From Kiritimatiellia bacterium (GTDB lineage: Bacteria > Verrucomicrobiota > Kiritimatiellia > CAIVKH01), in assembly GCA_027493775.1 (NCBI GenBank), contig JAOSKE010000003.1, positions 554,845 through 618,844 on the forward strand: DNA of 64,000 nucleotides. The letters run 5' to 3'. Below are positions 9,194-21,247 of this stretch, in pieces. Under the pieces are notes generated by a model. It saw only the letters and a program-made list of their open reading frames with translations. It was not told where the DNA came from and searched no databases. Within the stretch, counting starts at the first letter, position 1, and each line of letters begins with the position of its first letter. Position numbers and translations under genes: made by a program.

Positions 9194-9427
9194 TCAGTCC
9201 AGCGGCGCTTCGTTTATGTGGTCACATCGGGGACAGCGAGCCATCGGCACCTGACGCGGCTCGTCGTACACGCAACCGCAATTAACACATTGGTACAGCC
9301 GCCCATGTTGATGCGACTCGCGCGACGGATCTTTGCGGGATTCGTAATATAGCCACACGCCCAAAATCGTCACAAGGGCGAAAACCGGGGGGAGCCAGAA
9401 GACCAGGCTTGATGAATCTCCAATCAC
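9194..9427 (-). CDS. Small membrane-anchored zinc-ribbon protein
   Basis: This 77-residue protein has one N-terminal membrane helix (LVFWLPPVFALVTILGVWLYY) and a cytoplasmic-type zinc ribbon: CVNCG, 15 residues, then CPRC. It resembles rubredoxin-like or zinc-ribbon proteins but matches no family I can name. Its start overlaps the stop of the TonB-like gene (4 bp), so it is the last gene of the TPR-ExbB-ExbD cluster. Function unknown. Confidence 0.6.
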   Translation of the reverse strand: MIGDSSSLVFWLPPVFALVTILGVWLYYESRKDPSRESHQHGRLYQCVNCGCVYDEPRQVPMARCPRCDHINEAPLD

Positions 9428-10203
9428 AGTGAAGCTCCCCCGTCGGCAACCGGCAGCGGAGCAGCCCTGTCCAGATACAACTTCACACGGACGTTGATCG
9501 CGTGACCGGGGGCAATACGCAGGCGGTAGAGCGCGAGTGAGACCGCAGCGCTCCGCTCCGTTCCGGCTGTTGTGCGCTCGATGAATACATTCCGCGCGTT
9601 ACCCAGCTCTGTAAAATAAATGGTCGCCGTAACGTCCCACGATTTTTCATCACTGTCCGGCGGTGGTTTAAGCTCCAGCGGAAGGCCAGCAACAATGCCG
9701 GGGTCGCCTTCGGGCCACTCCACCTGCAGCACCACAGACGTGCCAAATCTCGCTGTGAATGGATCGTCGGGGAGCGGTAGTCCGATCCAGCGACCAGCCC
9801 ACAGGCCTTCGACTTCCGGCTGCGTCCGCCCATGCAACGGCGCGGAGACCGGAGCAGCTCTGGGGAGCCGATCCAACCACAGCGATGCGGAGGTCGCTTC
9901 TCGCGCCATTGGCGGCAGCGCTTGCGTCCGCGCGCGTAGCGAGGGGCTGAACCCCACATCCGTTGGCAGGGCAAAGAGAACCGGCGATCCCAGTGCACGA
10001 GGGTCCGCGTCCCATGCGGAGGCCCCCAGCCCGGAAGGCAAGTCAGCCTGATGGAGCAGCCGTGGCACAAACGGCGCGGCGCGCGCACGAAGAACCGGCG
10101 GCCAGGTTTCCTGCACGATGAAAAAGACACCGGCGTGAAACAAAACAGTCAGCAATACTCCCCCCCACATCTCGCGCCGCCGCCAGAACGAGGCGCGTTT
10201 CAC
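9424..10203 (-). CDS. TonB-like single-pass periplasmic protein (hypothetical)
   Basis: This 259-residue protein has a short basic cytoplasmic start, one membrane helix (GGVLLTVLFHAGVFFIVQ, residues ~14-31) and a long Pro/Arg-rich periplasmic part. That topology is shared with TonB. No canonical TonB C-terminal domain is recognisable, so the call rests on topology and on its place directly after exbB and exbD with ATGA-type overlaps. It could be the cluster's dedicated force transducer. Confidence in the coding sequence is high and in the function low. Confidence 0.6.
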   Translation of the reverse strand: MKRASFWRRREMWGGVLLTVLFHAGVFFIVQETWPPVLRARAAPFVPRLLHQADLPSGLGASAWDADPRALGSPVLFALPTDVGFSPSLRARTQALPPMAREATSASLWLDRLPRAAPVSAPLHGRTQPEVEGLWAGRWIGLPLPDDPFTARFGTSVVLQVEWPEGDPGIVAGLPLELKPPPDSDEKSWDVTATIYFTELGNARNVFIERTTAGTERSAAVSLALYRLRIAPGHAINVRVKLYLDRAAPLPVADGGASL

Positions 10204-10649
10204 AGCCCGCGCTCCAATCGCGTCGCCAAAACAATTTCGCCGATGCCCGCCGCGCGGGCTGCGCCATAAATCCGCACCAGCGTGTCGTAGGAAATCCGTT
10301 TATCCGCCTCAATAATCAATGCTGCGTTTTTATTCGCGCGCACGGCCCGCTCCAACGCAAGCGCAACGCCATCGAATGAAAGGCGCTCATCTTGAAAGAA
10401 ATACATCCCTTCCTGCGGCACGGTCAGCACCATCGCATCGGGCCGGATTCCATCAATAAACGGGGCCGTCGGCAGCTCCAGCTTGACACCAGGCCGCAAC
10501 ACGCTGGCCGATTGTTGGATCAGCACAAGGATAAACAAAAGCAGCACGTTGATCCACGGCGCAATCGTCAGAAAGCCGCGCGGCGCGCGCTGCGTAGGTG
10601 CAAAGTGTCGCCGAAACACAAACATTCGTTCTGGGATGAGATCGGACAT
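10200..10649 (-). CDS. ExbD/TolR-family proton-channel subunit, variant lacking the membrane Asp
   Basis: This 149-residue protein has one membrane helix near residues 29-47 (IAPWINVLLLFILVLI), a VKLELP segment and a periplasmic TolR-type domain (ADKRISYDTLVRIYGAARAAGI). In ExbD/TolR the helix carries an essential Asp in P-x-I/V-D-V that conducts protons. Here the equivalent residue is Asn34 (PWINV). The rest of the family pattern is intact. It lies between exbB and the TonB-like gene, overlapping the latter by 4 bp. Either the partner supplies the proton path, or this is a non-pumping or divergently energised member. Confidence 0.85.
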   Translation of the reverse strand: MSDLIPERMFVFRRHFAPTQRAPRGFLTIAPWINVLLLFILVLIQQSASVLRPGVKLELPTAPFIDGIRPDAMVLTVPQEGMYFFQDERLSFDGVALALERAVRANKNAALIIEADKRISYDTLVRIYGAARAAGIGEIVLATRLERGL

Positions 10650-10654
10650 GACGA

Positions 10655-11330
10655 TCAGGCGAGCTTCTCTTTCTGTTCTTCTTTCGCGCTCTCTTCTGTT
10701 TCCGCATTCTCTTTCACTGCCGCGTCAAGGTCGGCAAAGAAATCCAAAATTTCCGCGTACGCCTGTTCCATTTCGAGAATCACCGCGCTCACGCGGCTGA
10801 CGATAAATGCGTGTCCGAAATAGCCGATGAGGCCGATGCCCAGCCCCGTGATCGTGGTCACCAGCGCACGGCTCAACCCCACGCCAAGGTCGCCCGACTG
10901 CAACAAGGGGCGCCTGCGCGTGGAGTGCAATTAGCATATCCCACATCCCCACGACCGTTCCCAGCAGGCCCAGCACTGGGGCCATTTGCGCGAGGGCAAG
11001 CAGCATTGGAAGCCCTTTTTCCAAGCGCGCGATTTCGCGGATGCCGGCCTCCGTCATCGCTTGATGCGTACGCCCTGTTTTTCGCTCGCGCTCAAGAATC
11101 CCGACGCGCGTTATCTCCGCCACCGGACCGGGCGCCGCGACGCATAGCGCAACAGCTTCCTGAACACTCCTGCGCTGAAGATTGTTAAAGATTCCCTTCA
11201 GGAAGTCGCGGCCACGGAGAGATGCGCGATGCACGCTTAACGCGCGCTGACAGATTGTCAACACGATGACCACACTGAAGCCCAGGATCACCCAAAGGAT
11301 AATTCCGCCCATTTGAAGAAATTGAATCAT
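10655..11330 (-). CDS. MotA/TolQ/ExbB proton-channel protein (frame broken at G4)
   Basis: The ~224-residue inner-membrane channel subunit has its first helix at residues 8-28, a central cytoplasmic region, then [13 protein letters not shown] and the third-helix block [14 protein letters not shown]. The two parts are in different frames. Removing one base from the G4 run at 10907-10910 joins ALHAQAP to [18 protein letters not shown] as expected for the family. The acidic/lysine-rich C-terminus ([13 protein letters not shown]) is unusual but plausible. Its ATG overlaps the TPR gene stop, so translation is probably coupled. Confidence 0.85.
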
Positions 11331-13942
11331 CGCGTCGCTTTCCCGGCGGGGTCCTCGCTCAACATTGAGGCCCGGTCGTTTTTGATTTTCTGTATCCGTT
11401 TCTCCGCGTCAGCGCCAGCCGGAAGCGCGGCTTCGATCACCCGTTCATAAACACGAATCGCCTCATCCCACTGTTGCTCGGACTCCTTCAGCGCGGCGGC
11501 ATCGAACGCGGCGCGAACAAACCAGACCGGCTCCACAAACTGTCCCTGCGCCCGCGCATTCAACCAGCCATAGACCGTATCCAGATAATAGCGGAACGCC
11601 TCGGCGCTCCGGCCCAGACGCTCGTAGGAGCGGCCAATCTTATACTGCGCTTGTAAAATCAGCGCGGGCGACGCCGTCGGACTGTCGAGCAATGAGCGAT
11701 AACTTGAAATCGCCTCTTGGTAACGCTCCGGACGCTCCGCGCCGAGCATGAACTGGCAATCGCCCTGCCGCCCGCGCGCACGGTCGGCCAACGGGTGCGT
11801 GGGATAGCGTCGCACAATATCGTCAAACGCAAGCAGTGCGCCGGAGTATTCGCCGAGGCTGGTCAATGCGTCGCCCTGCGCAAAACGCGCGTCGGGCACA
11901 AGCGGGCTGTTGGTATAGAGGCGCGTCAGCTCATTGAACAAACTCAGCGCACCCCGATAATCTTCCTGCGCAACAGCAGAACGGCCCGCCCAATACAAGG
12001 CATCATCGGCCCACTCGCTCATCGGGTACGCGCGGCCCATCGCGGTGAAATTGGACTGGGCAGCGGCGAATAAGCCGGCATTAAATTGCTGCTCGGCAAT
12101 CCAGAACCGCACCTCGGGAATGGCGAGGGACGCGGGATAGCGATCTAAAAACTGCTGTGCGACCTGCAAGCCGCGCTTGGTCTGGCCCAGCAAATACAGT
12201 GCGCGTCCGCGCTGGTAAAATGCCTCCTCTGCAACGGGACTATCGGGAAAATCTTTAAGGGTCGCTTCAAACCGGTCGAGCGCGACCTGAAACTCGCCGC
12301 CACGAAAACTGGCAAGCCCCGAACGCAACAGCGCCTCCGCGCGCGTGGATTCTGTCAGTTGGTTTGTGAGCAATTGGTCATACAGCGCAACAGCCCCCGT
12401 CCACTCCCCCTGCTCCTCGCGCAAGGAGGCAAGGCGCATTGCCGCGCGAATGGCCAGCGGATCGGCGGGAAAACGCGTGCGCAGATCCTTCAAGCTGCCT
12501 TCCGCCTCTCCATACTCCCTGTTCCGTGCGCGGGATTCGGCCAGTTGCAACAACATCTGCGGCGTCAAAGCGCTGGCCGGAAATTCCGCAAGCGCCCTTC
12601 CGAACGCATCGGCCGCCAGCTTGTACTGACCGTTCGCAAAATAGGAATCCGCCGCCTTGACCATCGCCTCCTCGCGCGTCGCGGCATTTGTCAGCAGCGC
12701 TGCGGCCTGCTCAAAAATCGTCGCGGCCTCCGCGTAGCGTTTCAAATTCCACAGCGCCCAGCCACGCCCCATTCGTGCACGCGACAAACCATCCGGGTCG
12801 GTGAATGCGGCAAGATAACCCTGATACGCATCGAGCGCCTCAGCGTACAAGCTCTGATCGAGCATAATATCGGCCAGCGCCAGTTGCGCCTCGCCAGCGA
12901 TGGGATTTGTCGGGGCCGAGGCCACGGCCGATTCGAGCAGGCTTATCGCCGTATCCGCGCTTCCAGTCCGCGCCAGCAATCGCGCACGCGCAATACGATG
13001 CTCCAGCTTCAGATCAATATCCTCCGCCGCCTTCTCGCCACGTTCATAGGCATCGAGCGCCGCGGGATAATTTGTTTGCGCGACGGCGATTGTCGCCAAG
13101 GCAAGCCATGCCTCCGAACGCGTATCTGGTTCAGACTTGTCCGCCTTTGCGCGGGCGACAGGGTTCAACATCTCCTCCGCTTTCGCCATCTCTCCGCGAT
13201 CAACCAACAAACGGCCCAGCCAGAGGCGCGCGGACTGCGCGGCATCGCGATCCGGATATTGCTCGACGATCTGACTCAGCAGACGCTCCGCCTCTGTCAG
13301 GCGGCTGTCCTCCAGCAGCAGTCCCGCCCAATCCAACAGGTTATCGGGGGCCTCGGGCGAGTCGGGGTAACGCTCCTGGAAAGACGCGAGATTGCGCAAC
13401 GCGCCATCGCGATCACCCAAGCGCATCAACGCATGAGTCCGCAGACGTGCAACCTGCGTGACGTTGTCATCATCGCGATATTCGCGCTCGAAGCGATAGA
13501 GCGTTTGCGTGACCAGCGAGTAATCGCCCAATTCAAATTCCGCGCGGGCCGTCCAAAACACAAACCCGCCCTCGATGTCATCGCGCGACGCCCAACTGCG
13601 CCGCTTTTCGAGCAGATCAATTGTCTCCTCATATCGCCCCTGCGCGAACAACGCCTGCGCCGCAAACAAGGTTCCCTGCGCCTTCGAGTTTTTGAAAAAG
13701 GCCTTGTCAACGAACGCCTCGAACTTCTGTCGCGCCAACTCGTAGAATCCATCGCGCAACGCCGCCTGACCCGCCGTCCAATTCGGGTCGCGATCAAAAC
13801 GCGCCGGAGTTTCGGAAAACACAGGTTCAGCGCAGAGCAGCAACAGCAAAGCGAACGGAGCAACGCGCCGCAAAACAGCCGACGCGCCAACGCGCACAGC
13901 CAAACGGCGCAGGGCACAAAAAAATCTCTTAATCCGTTCCAT
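11327..13942 (-). CDS. Large periplasmic tetratricopeptide-repeat protein
   Basis: This ~871-residue protein starts at ATG 13942 ([13 protein letters not shown]), with a basic region, a hydrophobic signal segment ([15 protein letters not shown]) and then about 20 TPR-like helical repeats with recurrent [14 protein letters not shown] junctions, as in YbgF/CpoB and BamD-type proteins. It heads the exbB-exbD-TonB-like genes with ATGA coupling, so it is probably the periplasmic partner of that motor. The frame continues upstream without a stop into uvrA, so an in-frame UvrA-TPR fusion of the two C-terminal/N-terminal ends cannot be excluded from sequence alone (see findings). Confidence 0.85.
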   Translation of the reverse strand: MERIKRFFCALRRLAVRVGASAVLRRVAPFALLLLLCAEPVFSETPARFDRDPNWTAGQAALRDGFYELARQKFEAFVDKAFFKNSKAQGTLFAAQALFAQGRYEETIDLLEKRRSWASRDDIEGGFVFWTARAEFELGDYSLVTQTLYRFEREYRDDDNVTQVARLRTHALMRLGDRDGALRNLASFQERYPDSPEAPDNLLDWAGLLLEDSRLTEAERLLSQIVEQYPDRDAAQSARLWLGRLLVDRGEMAKAEEMLNPVARAKADKSEPDTRSEAWLALATIAVAQTNYPAALDAYERGEKAAEDIDLKLEHRIARARLLARTGSADTAISLLESAVASAPTNPIAGEAQLALADIMLDQSLYAEALDAYQGYLAAFTDPDGLSRARMGRGWALWNLKRYAEAATIFEQAAALLTNAATREEAMVKAADSYFANGQYKLAADAFGRALAEFPASALTPQMLLQLAESRARNREYGEAEGSLKDLRTRFPADPLAIRAAMRLASLREEQGEWTGAVALYDQLLTNQLTESTRAEALLRSGLASFRGGEFQVALDRFEATLKDFPDSPVAEEAFYQRGRALYLLGQTKRGLQVAQQFLDRYPASLAIPEVRFWIAEQQFNAGLFAAAQSNFTAMGRAYPMSEWADDALYWAGRSAVAQEDYRGALSLFNELTRLYTNSPLVPDARFAQGDALTSLGEYSGALLAFDDIVRRYPTHPLADRARGRQGDCQFMLGAERPERYQEAISSYRSLLDSPTASPALILQAQYKIGRSYERLGRSAEAFRYYLDTVYGWLNARAQGQFVEPVWFVRAAFDAAALKESEQQWDEAIRVYERVIEAALPAGADAEKRIQKIKNDRASMLSEDPAGKATR

Positions 13943-13987
13943 TCCTTGCCGCAGACAGGACACTTCCGTTCCCGGCCCCGGCGCTCT

Positions 13988-16833
13988 CAACCCTTCTTTT
14001 TTCAAAACTTCCGCCAGATAGCGGCCCGTATGCGACTCCGGCACACTGGCGACCTCCTCGGGCGTACCCTGCGCGATCACGCGCCCGCCCGCCTCGCCGC
14101 CTTCCGGACCCAAATCAACAATGTAGTCGGACGCCTTTATCACGTCGAGATTGTGTTCGATAACGATGAGGGTATTCCCGGCATCCCGCAAGCGCTGAAA
14201 AACCTGAATCAGCCGGTGTACGTCCGCAAAATGCAGCCCTGTCGTCGGCTCGTCCAATAGATACAGCGTGCTGCCCGTGTCTTTTTGCTCAATTCCGAGG
14301 AAAGCTTCACGCGCTGCGCCTCGCCGCCAGACAGCGTCGTCGCGGGCTGGCCCACGCGCAAATAACCGAGGCCCACTTCCGACAGCGTCCGCAAGCGCCG
14401 CTCAATCGTCGGGATATTCTTGAAGAACACGAGGGCTTCATCAATCGTCATTTCCAGCACATCGGCGATGCTGCGTCCGTTGTACTTCACTTCCAGCGTC
14501 TCGCGGTTGTAGCGCCGGCCGCCGCATTGCTCACACGTGACATGGACGTCCGGTAGAAAGTGCATCTCAATTTTCAACATCCCGTCGCCCTTGCACGTTT
14601 CGCAGCGGCCGCCCTTGACGTTGAAACTGAAGCGGCCCTTTCCGAAGCCGCGAATTTTTGCGGCGGGCAACATCGCAAACAAATCACGAATCGGATTGAA
14701 GGCCCCGGTATAGGTCGCCGGATTACTGCGCGGCGTCCGCCCGATGGGCGATTGATCAATCACAATGACTTTGTCCAGTTGTGCAAGCCCCTTGATTCCC
14801 TTATGCGCACCGGGGCGCTCACGGCTCCCATAAAAATGACGAAACAGAGCGCGCCGCAAAATATCATCCACCAGCGTGCTCTTGCCACTGCCAGAGACAC
14901 CGGTCACACACACAAGGCAGCCGAGCGGAAACTTCGCGTCAATATCCTTGAGATTATTTTCCCGCGCACCCTGCACAACGAGCCATCCCTTGTTCACGGG
15001 CGTGCGCGTCTCCGGAACCTCCACCTCAATTTCGCGGTTAAGATAACGCGCGGTCAGCGATTCCGGAGTTTTGAGCAAATCTTTTACGCGCCCCTGAAAA
15101 ACGATGTTTCCACCCAACTGGCCCGCGCCCGGCCCGAGGTCAATCACGTAGTCCGCCTCAAGAATCGTCTGTTCATCGTGTTCCACCACCACGACCGTGT
15201 TGCCGAGATCGCGAAGCTCTTTCAGGGTGTGAATCAGCCGCTCGTTATCGCGTTGATGCAACCCGATGCTCGGCTCATCCAACACGTACAACACGCCGAC
15301 CAGTCCCGCGCCGATCTGCGTTGCGAGTCGAATGCGCTGCGCCTCACCGCCGGACAACGTACCGCTCTCGCGATCAAGCGTCAGGTAGTCCAAGCCCACA
15401 TCAATCATGAATTGCAGACGCTGGCGGATTTCCTTGATCACTTCCTTTGCGATCAACGCTTCCTGCTTGGAAAGCTCAACCGTATCGAAAAACTCCGCCG
15501 CGCGTCGGATGGAAAGGCGCGTGACATCGAGAATGGACTTTCCACCGATCAGGCACGCGAGCGACTCCGGTCGCAGTCGGGCGCCATCGCACGTCTTGCA
15601 ATGTTGACGGCTCATATAGGTGGACAACCGCTGGCGCGTATATTCGCTGTCCGACTCCTCGTAACGTCGCTGCAGGTTCGGAATAACTCCTTCAAACGGC
15701 TTGTTGTACTTGTGCCATGCGCCGCCCCGCCAGAAGCCGAACTCAAACTCCTCTTCGCCGGAGCCGTGCATCAGAATCGCGCGGCTCTTCGGGGGGATTT
15801 TGTTGTAGGGCGTCTCCAAGTTTATACCAAGATGCTTCGCGACGGCGCGAATCAGGCCTTTGTAATAAATGGCAGCGCGCCGCCCGCCCCCTTCCATGGG
15901 CGAATCGCGCCGTCCTCCAGGGAAATTGTCGCGTCGGGCACAATCAGGTCTTCGTCAAAAACCATCATCGTGCCGAGGCCGAGACACGTTGGACACGCGC
16001 CATACGGGCTGTTGAACGAGAAGTGTCGCGGGGTAAGCGTATCGAAGCTCAGTCCGCAGTGAAGGCAGGCGTTCTTTTCGGAATAAAGCGTTTCCTTCCA
16101 CTCCGTACCGCTCGACTGCATGAGCGCAATGAGCGAACCGCCACCCTGGCGGAGCGCCGTTTCGACGGAATCTGTCAAGCGTGTGCGAATTTTTTTCATT
16201 CAGCACCAGACGATCCACGACCACTTCAATCGTGTGCGCCTTCTTCTTGTCGAGCCGTGGCGCTTGATCTAGGTCCACGATGGCCCCATCAATTCGCGCA
16301 CGAACGAAACCCGCTTTGCGGAGTTCGTCCAGCAGTTCCAGATGTTCGCCCTTCCGCCCCTGCACCCGCTGTGCGAGTAGAATGATTTTTGCCTGCTCCG
16401 GATTGCTCAAAATTTGATCAACAATCTGCTCCGCGTTCTGCTGTGTGATCGGGCGACCGCATTTCGGGCAGTGCGGCTTGCCGATATTCGCGTAGAGGAG
16501 ACGGAGGTAGTCGTGAATTTCCGTCGTTGTGGCGACGATGGAGCGTGGATTTGAGCCGGCGGTGCGTTGTTCAATGGAAATTGCAGGGGACAGGCCCTCG
16601 ATATAATCCACATCGGGCTTCTGCATCTGCTCCAAAAATTGGCGCGCGTAGGCGGAGAGGGATTCGACATATTTGCGCTGCCCCTCGGCATAGAGCGTGT
16701 CGAACGCGAGCGAAGATTTGCCCGACCCACTTAATCCCGTGATGACGGTCAGCGTATCGCGCGGAATTCGCGCATGGATATTCTTCAGGTTGTGCTCGCG
16801 CGCGCCCGCGACTTTGATCTCATTAAGACTCAT
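13988..16833 (-). CDS. uvrA: Excinuclease ABC subunit A (three frame breaks, stop unclear)
   Basis: This is the damage-recognition ATPase of nucleotide excision repair, ~945 residues. The parts are Walker [21 protein letters not shown], zinc motif CPKCG, CLHC...CPTC, signature [16 protein letters not shown], second Walker [49 protein letters not shown] and [12 protein letters not shown]. Frame changes occur at T7 16190-16196 (one base extra), C5 15887-15891 (one missing) and T5 14282-14286 (one missing). The C-terminus [15 protein letters not shown] is the usual UvrA end, but no stop follows in frame; a one-base loss near 13988-14003 would create TGA at once. Annotated as one gene with probable sequence errors. 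Confidence 0.9.
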
Positions 16834-16924
16834 TGTGGATGATCCGAAATGTGCGAGTTGATAAATCCTTAACTATAGCACATTTCCAAGCGCACGGGGA
16901 AAAGAGAACGCCCCCGAAACAAAC

Positions 16925-16946
16925 GCGGCCCGCCGAAGCGGGCCGC
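16925..16946 (-). terminator. Hairpin terminator downstream of metK
   Basis: The perfect 9-bp stem GCGGCCCGC / GCGGGCCGC with a 4-base loop lies 39 bases after the metK stop. On the minus strand it is followed by GTTTGTTT, a T-rich but interrupted tail. It separates metK from uvrA. Confidence 0.75.
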
Positions 16947-16984
16947 ATTTGTTGGTAAGATTCGCGCGACAAGCGCGCAACGAC

Positions 16985-18164
<1,180 letters not shown>

Positions 18165-18210
18165 GACGAACTCCTTTGGTTGAAAAAAGCAGATGGGGAA
18201 CGTAGGGCGA

Positions 18211-19992
18211 TTATGTCAAAAGTTCAAGTATTTCCGGATTAACGCGCTCGACCAAGGCGCGGCAGTGGCGCGTGATTTCATCAGCTGACTCCAGGGCGAT
18301 CACGGTGTTTGCCAACTCCTCCGCCTGCGAATAGCGGAGCTTGCGGATCATATCCTTCACCATCGGCACCAACGAGGCGCTCACGCTCAATTCGTCCACG
18401 CCCAAGCCGATCAAAAGCGGAACCATCAGCGGGTTCCCGCCCATTTCGCCGCAGACACCGGTCCAGATGCCATGCCGGTGGCCGACATCAATCGTATTCT
18501 GGATCAAGCGCACAATCGCCGGATGCGTGGGCTGATAGAGATAGGCGATTCGCTCATTCACGCGATCCACAGCCAGCGTGTACTGCACCAAATCATTTGT
18601 GCCGAGGCTGAAGAAATCCACATGCGGGGCAAGCAGATGCACCGTCAGCGCCGCGGATGGAACCTCGATCATAATGCCGACATCAATATCCTCGTCAAAC
18701 GGGATTCGCTGCGACCGCAGCTCGTCCTTGCACTCGTCCAGCAGGAGGTTCGCCTTCAACACCTCGTCGAGACTGCTGATCATCGGGTACATAATTTTAA
18801 CGTTGCCCAAATGACTCGCACGCAAAATGGCCCGAAGCTGGGTTTTGAAAATATCCGGCTGCGCGAGGCAGAAACGAATCGCGCGCCAGCCCATAAACGG
18901 ATTCATCTCCTGCGGCATCTTGACCTGCGAGAGGAATTTGTCGCCGCCGAGATCGAGCGTGCGAATCACCGCGTGTTCCGGCGCGAGGCGTCGCGCCAAT
19001 CGTTCATACGCAGCCACCTGCTCGTCTTCCGTCGGCAAATGATTTTTTTGCGAGAGAAAAAGATACTCGCTTCTGAACAAGCCGACGCCCGATGCGCCGC
19101 TCTCAATGACCTTTTCGACGTCCTCCGCCAGCTCGATATTGGCGGACAACAAAACGTGATATCCGTCAATCGTCTCCGCAGCCTCTTCCCGCAGGAGGTC
19201 GAAGCCGGTGCGGATCAACTTGCGGGAGGCCTCAAGTTTTCCGTAGCTCTCCAGGTCTTCTTCCGTCGGATGAATAATCAGCACGCCCTTGCTGCCATCA
19301 ATCAACACCGGGTCGCCGCGCGAAACGCGGATGCTCACATCGTGCAACCCGACAATCGCGGGCACATTCATCGCGCGCGCCATGATCGCGGTGTGCGAGG
19401 TCGGGCTGCCAAGGTCGGTGACGAACGCGAGAATGTTTTTCTTGTTCATCGTCGCCGCCTCGGACGGCGCGAGATCGTTCGCCACAAGAATGCACGGCGT
19501 CGCCAGGTTCGCGAGACCGCTGCTGCTGACGCCGGACAGATTGCGGAGAATGCGCCGGGTCACATCGCGCACGTCCGCCGCGCGTTCGCGGAGATAGTCG
19601 TCCTCCACACGCAACAGCGCCTGCGCGTAGCGGTCTGCAACAATTCGCAGAACCGTCTCCACGTTTTTTTTGTGGACGGAAAGGCCGCGAATGACCTCCT
19701 CCACCAGTGCGCGGTCATCCACCACAAGCAGGTGGGCTTCGAAGATGTTGGCGCTTTCCTTCCCGATCTCCGCGTTGACCTGCTGTTGAATCTCGCGCAG
19801 TTGACGCCGGGTCGCTATCAGCGCCTCTTCAAAACGCGCAATTTCGCGCGCGACTTCATTCTCTTCAATATCGCGCTCGACGAAGCGCTCCTCCTCCGTC
19901 GTCATCAGAAACACAAGGCCCGTCGCCACGCCCGGCGAGACGCCAATACCGCGCAGCTCCACGCGCTTATGCGATTCCGTGATGTTGGACAC
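18211..19992 (-). CDS. ptsI: Phosphoenolpyruvate-protein phosphotransferase (PTS enzyme I)
   Basis: This 593-residue cytoplasmic enzyme moves phosphate from PEP to HPr. It has an N-terminal HPr-binding helical domain, the phospho-histidine motif [12 protein letters not shown] near residue 205, and a PEP-binding barrel with [44 protein letters not shown] and the acid/base Cys of GVCGEMGG. It is complete. It lies 5 bases after ptsH and ends the kds-lpt-hprK-ptsH operon. No sugar-specific EII genes are in the window, which suggests a regulatory rather than transport role. Confidence 0.97.
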   Translation of the reverse strand: MSNITESHKRVELRGIGVSPGVATGLVFLMTTEEERFVERDIEENEVAREIARFEEALIATRRQLREIQQQVNAEIGKESANIFEAHLLVVDDRALVEEVIRGLSVHKKNVETVLRIVADRYAQALLRVEDDYLRERAADVRDVTRRILRNLSGVSSSGLANLATPCILVANDLAPSEAATMNKKNILAFVTDLGSPTSHTAIMARAMNVPAIVGLHDVSIRVSRGDPVLIDGSKGVLIIHPTEEDLESYGKLEASRKLIRTGFDLLREEAAETIDGYHVLLSANIELAEDVEKVIESGASGVGLFRSEYLFLSQKNHLPTEDEQVAAYERLARRLAPEHAVIRTLDLGGDKFLSQVKMPQEMNPFMGWRAIRFCLAQPDIFKTQLRAILRASHLGNVKIMYPMISSLDEVLKANLLLDECKDELRSQRIPFDEDIDVGIMIEVPSAALTVHLLAPHVDFFSLGTNDLVQYTLAVDRVNERIAYLYQPTHPAIVRLIQNTIDVGHRHGIWTGVCGEMGGNPLMVPLLIGLGVDELSVSASLVPMVKDMIRKLRYSQAEELANTVIALESADEITRHCRALVERVNPEILELLT

Positions 19993-19997
19993 CGTGT

Positions 19998-20300
19998 TTA
20001 GTCCTCGTAAAATTTGCGCGCAATCAGCTCGCCGATGGCATCCAGCGCATCGGCGGCATCCGGCCCGGTGGCGGTGATTTTCAACACCGATCCCTGATAC
20101 CCTTCCAGCGTCAGCAAGCCCATGATGCTCTTGCCAGAGGCCACCATGGCGTCGCGCTCCACCGTGACATCACTTTGAAAGCGGCTGAGCGTTTTCACAA
20201 AAAGCGCCGCGGGCCGGGCGTGGATTCCAAATTTGTTCAGAACCGTAAATTCGCGTGTGATGGATCCGTTGTCACCTGTATTTGATTGCGTGTCTGTCAC
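19998..20300 (-). CDS. ptsH: Phosphocarrier protein HPr
   Basis: This 100-residue HPr has the active-site motif NKFGIHARPAAL (His27, equivalent to His15) and the regulatory motif ASGKSIMGLL (Ser58, equivalent to Ser46). It has a ~12-residue N-terminal extension before the domain. Having both sites, and overlapping hprK by 4 bp, it is expected to be phosphorylated by enzyme I at His and by HPr kinase at Ser. Confidence 0.96.
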   Translation of the reverse strand: MTDTQSNTGDNGSITREFTVLNKFGIHARPAALFVKTLSRFQSDVTVERDAMVASGKSIMGLLTLEGYQGSVLKITATGPDAADALDAIGELIARKFYED

Positions 20301-21238
20301 AGTTTCTGTTTTCGCTCCAACAAAAGTCGCATAAGTTTTTCGTCCAATTCCTTCGCGGCGTCGTGCCCGAGATCCTTCAGTTTTTGGTTCATCGCGGCCA
20401 CTTCCACAACATGCGCCAAATCGCGGCCCGCCGCAACCGGTAGCGTGATCAGCGGAATCGGAATCCCCAACACCTCGCGCGTCTGCGGCGTCAACCCTGA
20501 ACGATCTCGTTCAATTTCCGAAGTCGGCCGCTGCAGGCGCACAATCAAATCGAGCGCCGCCTCGCGGCGCATCGCTGCAACACCGAACAGGCTCGGCACA
20601 TGAATAATTCCAATGCCGCGAATTTCCATGTGGTATCGCGTTACTTCGGCGGCGGACGCAATAATCACTTTTTCGCTCGTTCGCCGAAGGATCGTGATGT
20701 CGTCCGCGATGAGGCTGTGCCCGCGCTCGATCAGGGTCAACGCTGTTTCACTCTTTCCGATGCCCGGCTCGCCCTCGATCAATACGCCGATGCCCATGAT
20801 TTCCGCCATCGTCCCGTGCACACGCATCGAAGGCGCGGTGAGGTGAGTGATCAACATCGTCGCTTCATTGATAAACTTGCCGGTAATCATCTGAGTTCGC
20901 AAGACGGGAATGCGGTAATGCATGGCGAGCGCCCGCATTTCTGGCGTCGCGCGACGATTCCGCGTAATCACAATGGCCGGAATACGACGCTTGAACATCT
21001 GCTCCAGCCGCTCCGTCTGAACCGACGGCGAAAGGCTCTTCAAATACGAATACTCGGCCAGACCGAACAACTGCACGCGGCGATGCGCGAAGTGGTGGTA
21101 GAAGCCCGCCAGCGCGAGGCCGGGCCGATTGAGCGCCCATTCCACAATGGCCTGATCGAGCGAATCCTCGCCCGACTCAACCTCTAGTCCGAGCGTCTCG
21201 CGCCCCGCCTCGTAAAAATCTTTGACCGTAATCGGCAT
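20297..21238 (-). CDS. hprK: HPr kinase/phosphorylase
   Basis: This 313-residue bifunctional kinase/phosphorylase acts on HPr Ser46. The N-terminal domain is followed by Walker A GEPGIGKSETAL near residue 150, GHSLIADD, and the HPrK signature region MEIRGIGIIHVPSLFG. It is complete and overlaps ptsH (ATGA). In Gram-negatives hprK often sits beside lpt/rpoN/pts genes and regulates enzymes other than sugar transport. Here it directly follows lptB. Confidence 0.96.
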   Translation of the reverse strand: MPITVKDFYEAGRETLGLEVESGEDSLDQAIVEWALNRPGLALAGFYHHFAHRRVQLFGLAEYSYLKSLSPSVQTERLEQMFKRRIPAIVITRNRRATPEMRALAMHYRIPVLRTQMITGKFINEATMLITHLTAPSMRVHGTMAEIMGIGVLIEGEPGIGKSETALTLIERGHSLIADDITILRRTSEKVIIASAAEVTRYHMEIRGIGIIHVPSLFGVAAMRREAALDLIVRLQRPTSEIERDRSGLTPQTREVLGIPIPLITLPVAAGRDLAHVVEVAAMNQKLKDLGHDAAKELDEKLMRLLLERKQKL

Positions 21239-21247
21239 CGTCTTTCG

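Noticed and set aside
10655..10930. Separate 91-residue gene downstream of exbB
   Set aside because: It is the C-terminal helix pair of ExbB in a shifted frame, not an independent gene.
12359..14260. A 633-residue open frame on the plus strand antisense to the TPR gene
   Set aside because: It is Arg/Gln-rich, has no domain, and mirrors the codon bias of the real TPR gene on the other strand.
18165..18210. SAM riboswitch upstream of metK
   Set aside because: Only ~46 bases separate metK from ptsI and no riboswitch core is visible; a plain TTGACA box and a strong ribosome site are present.
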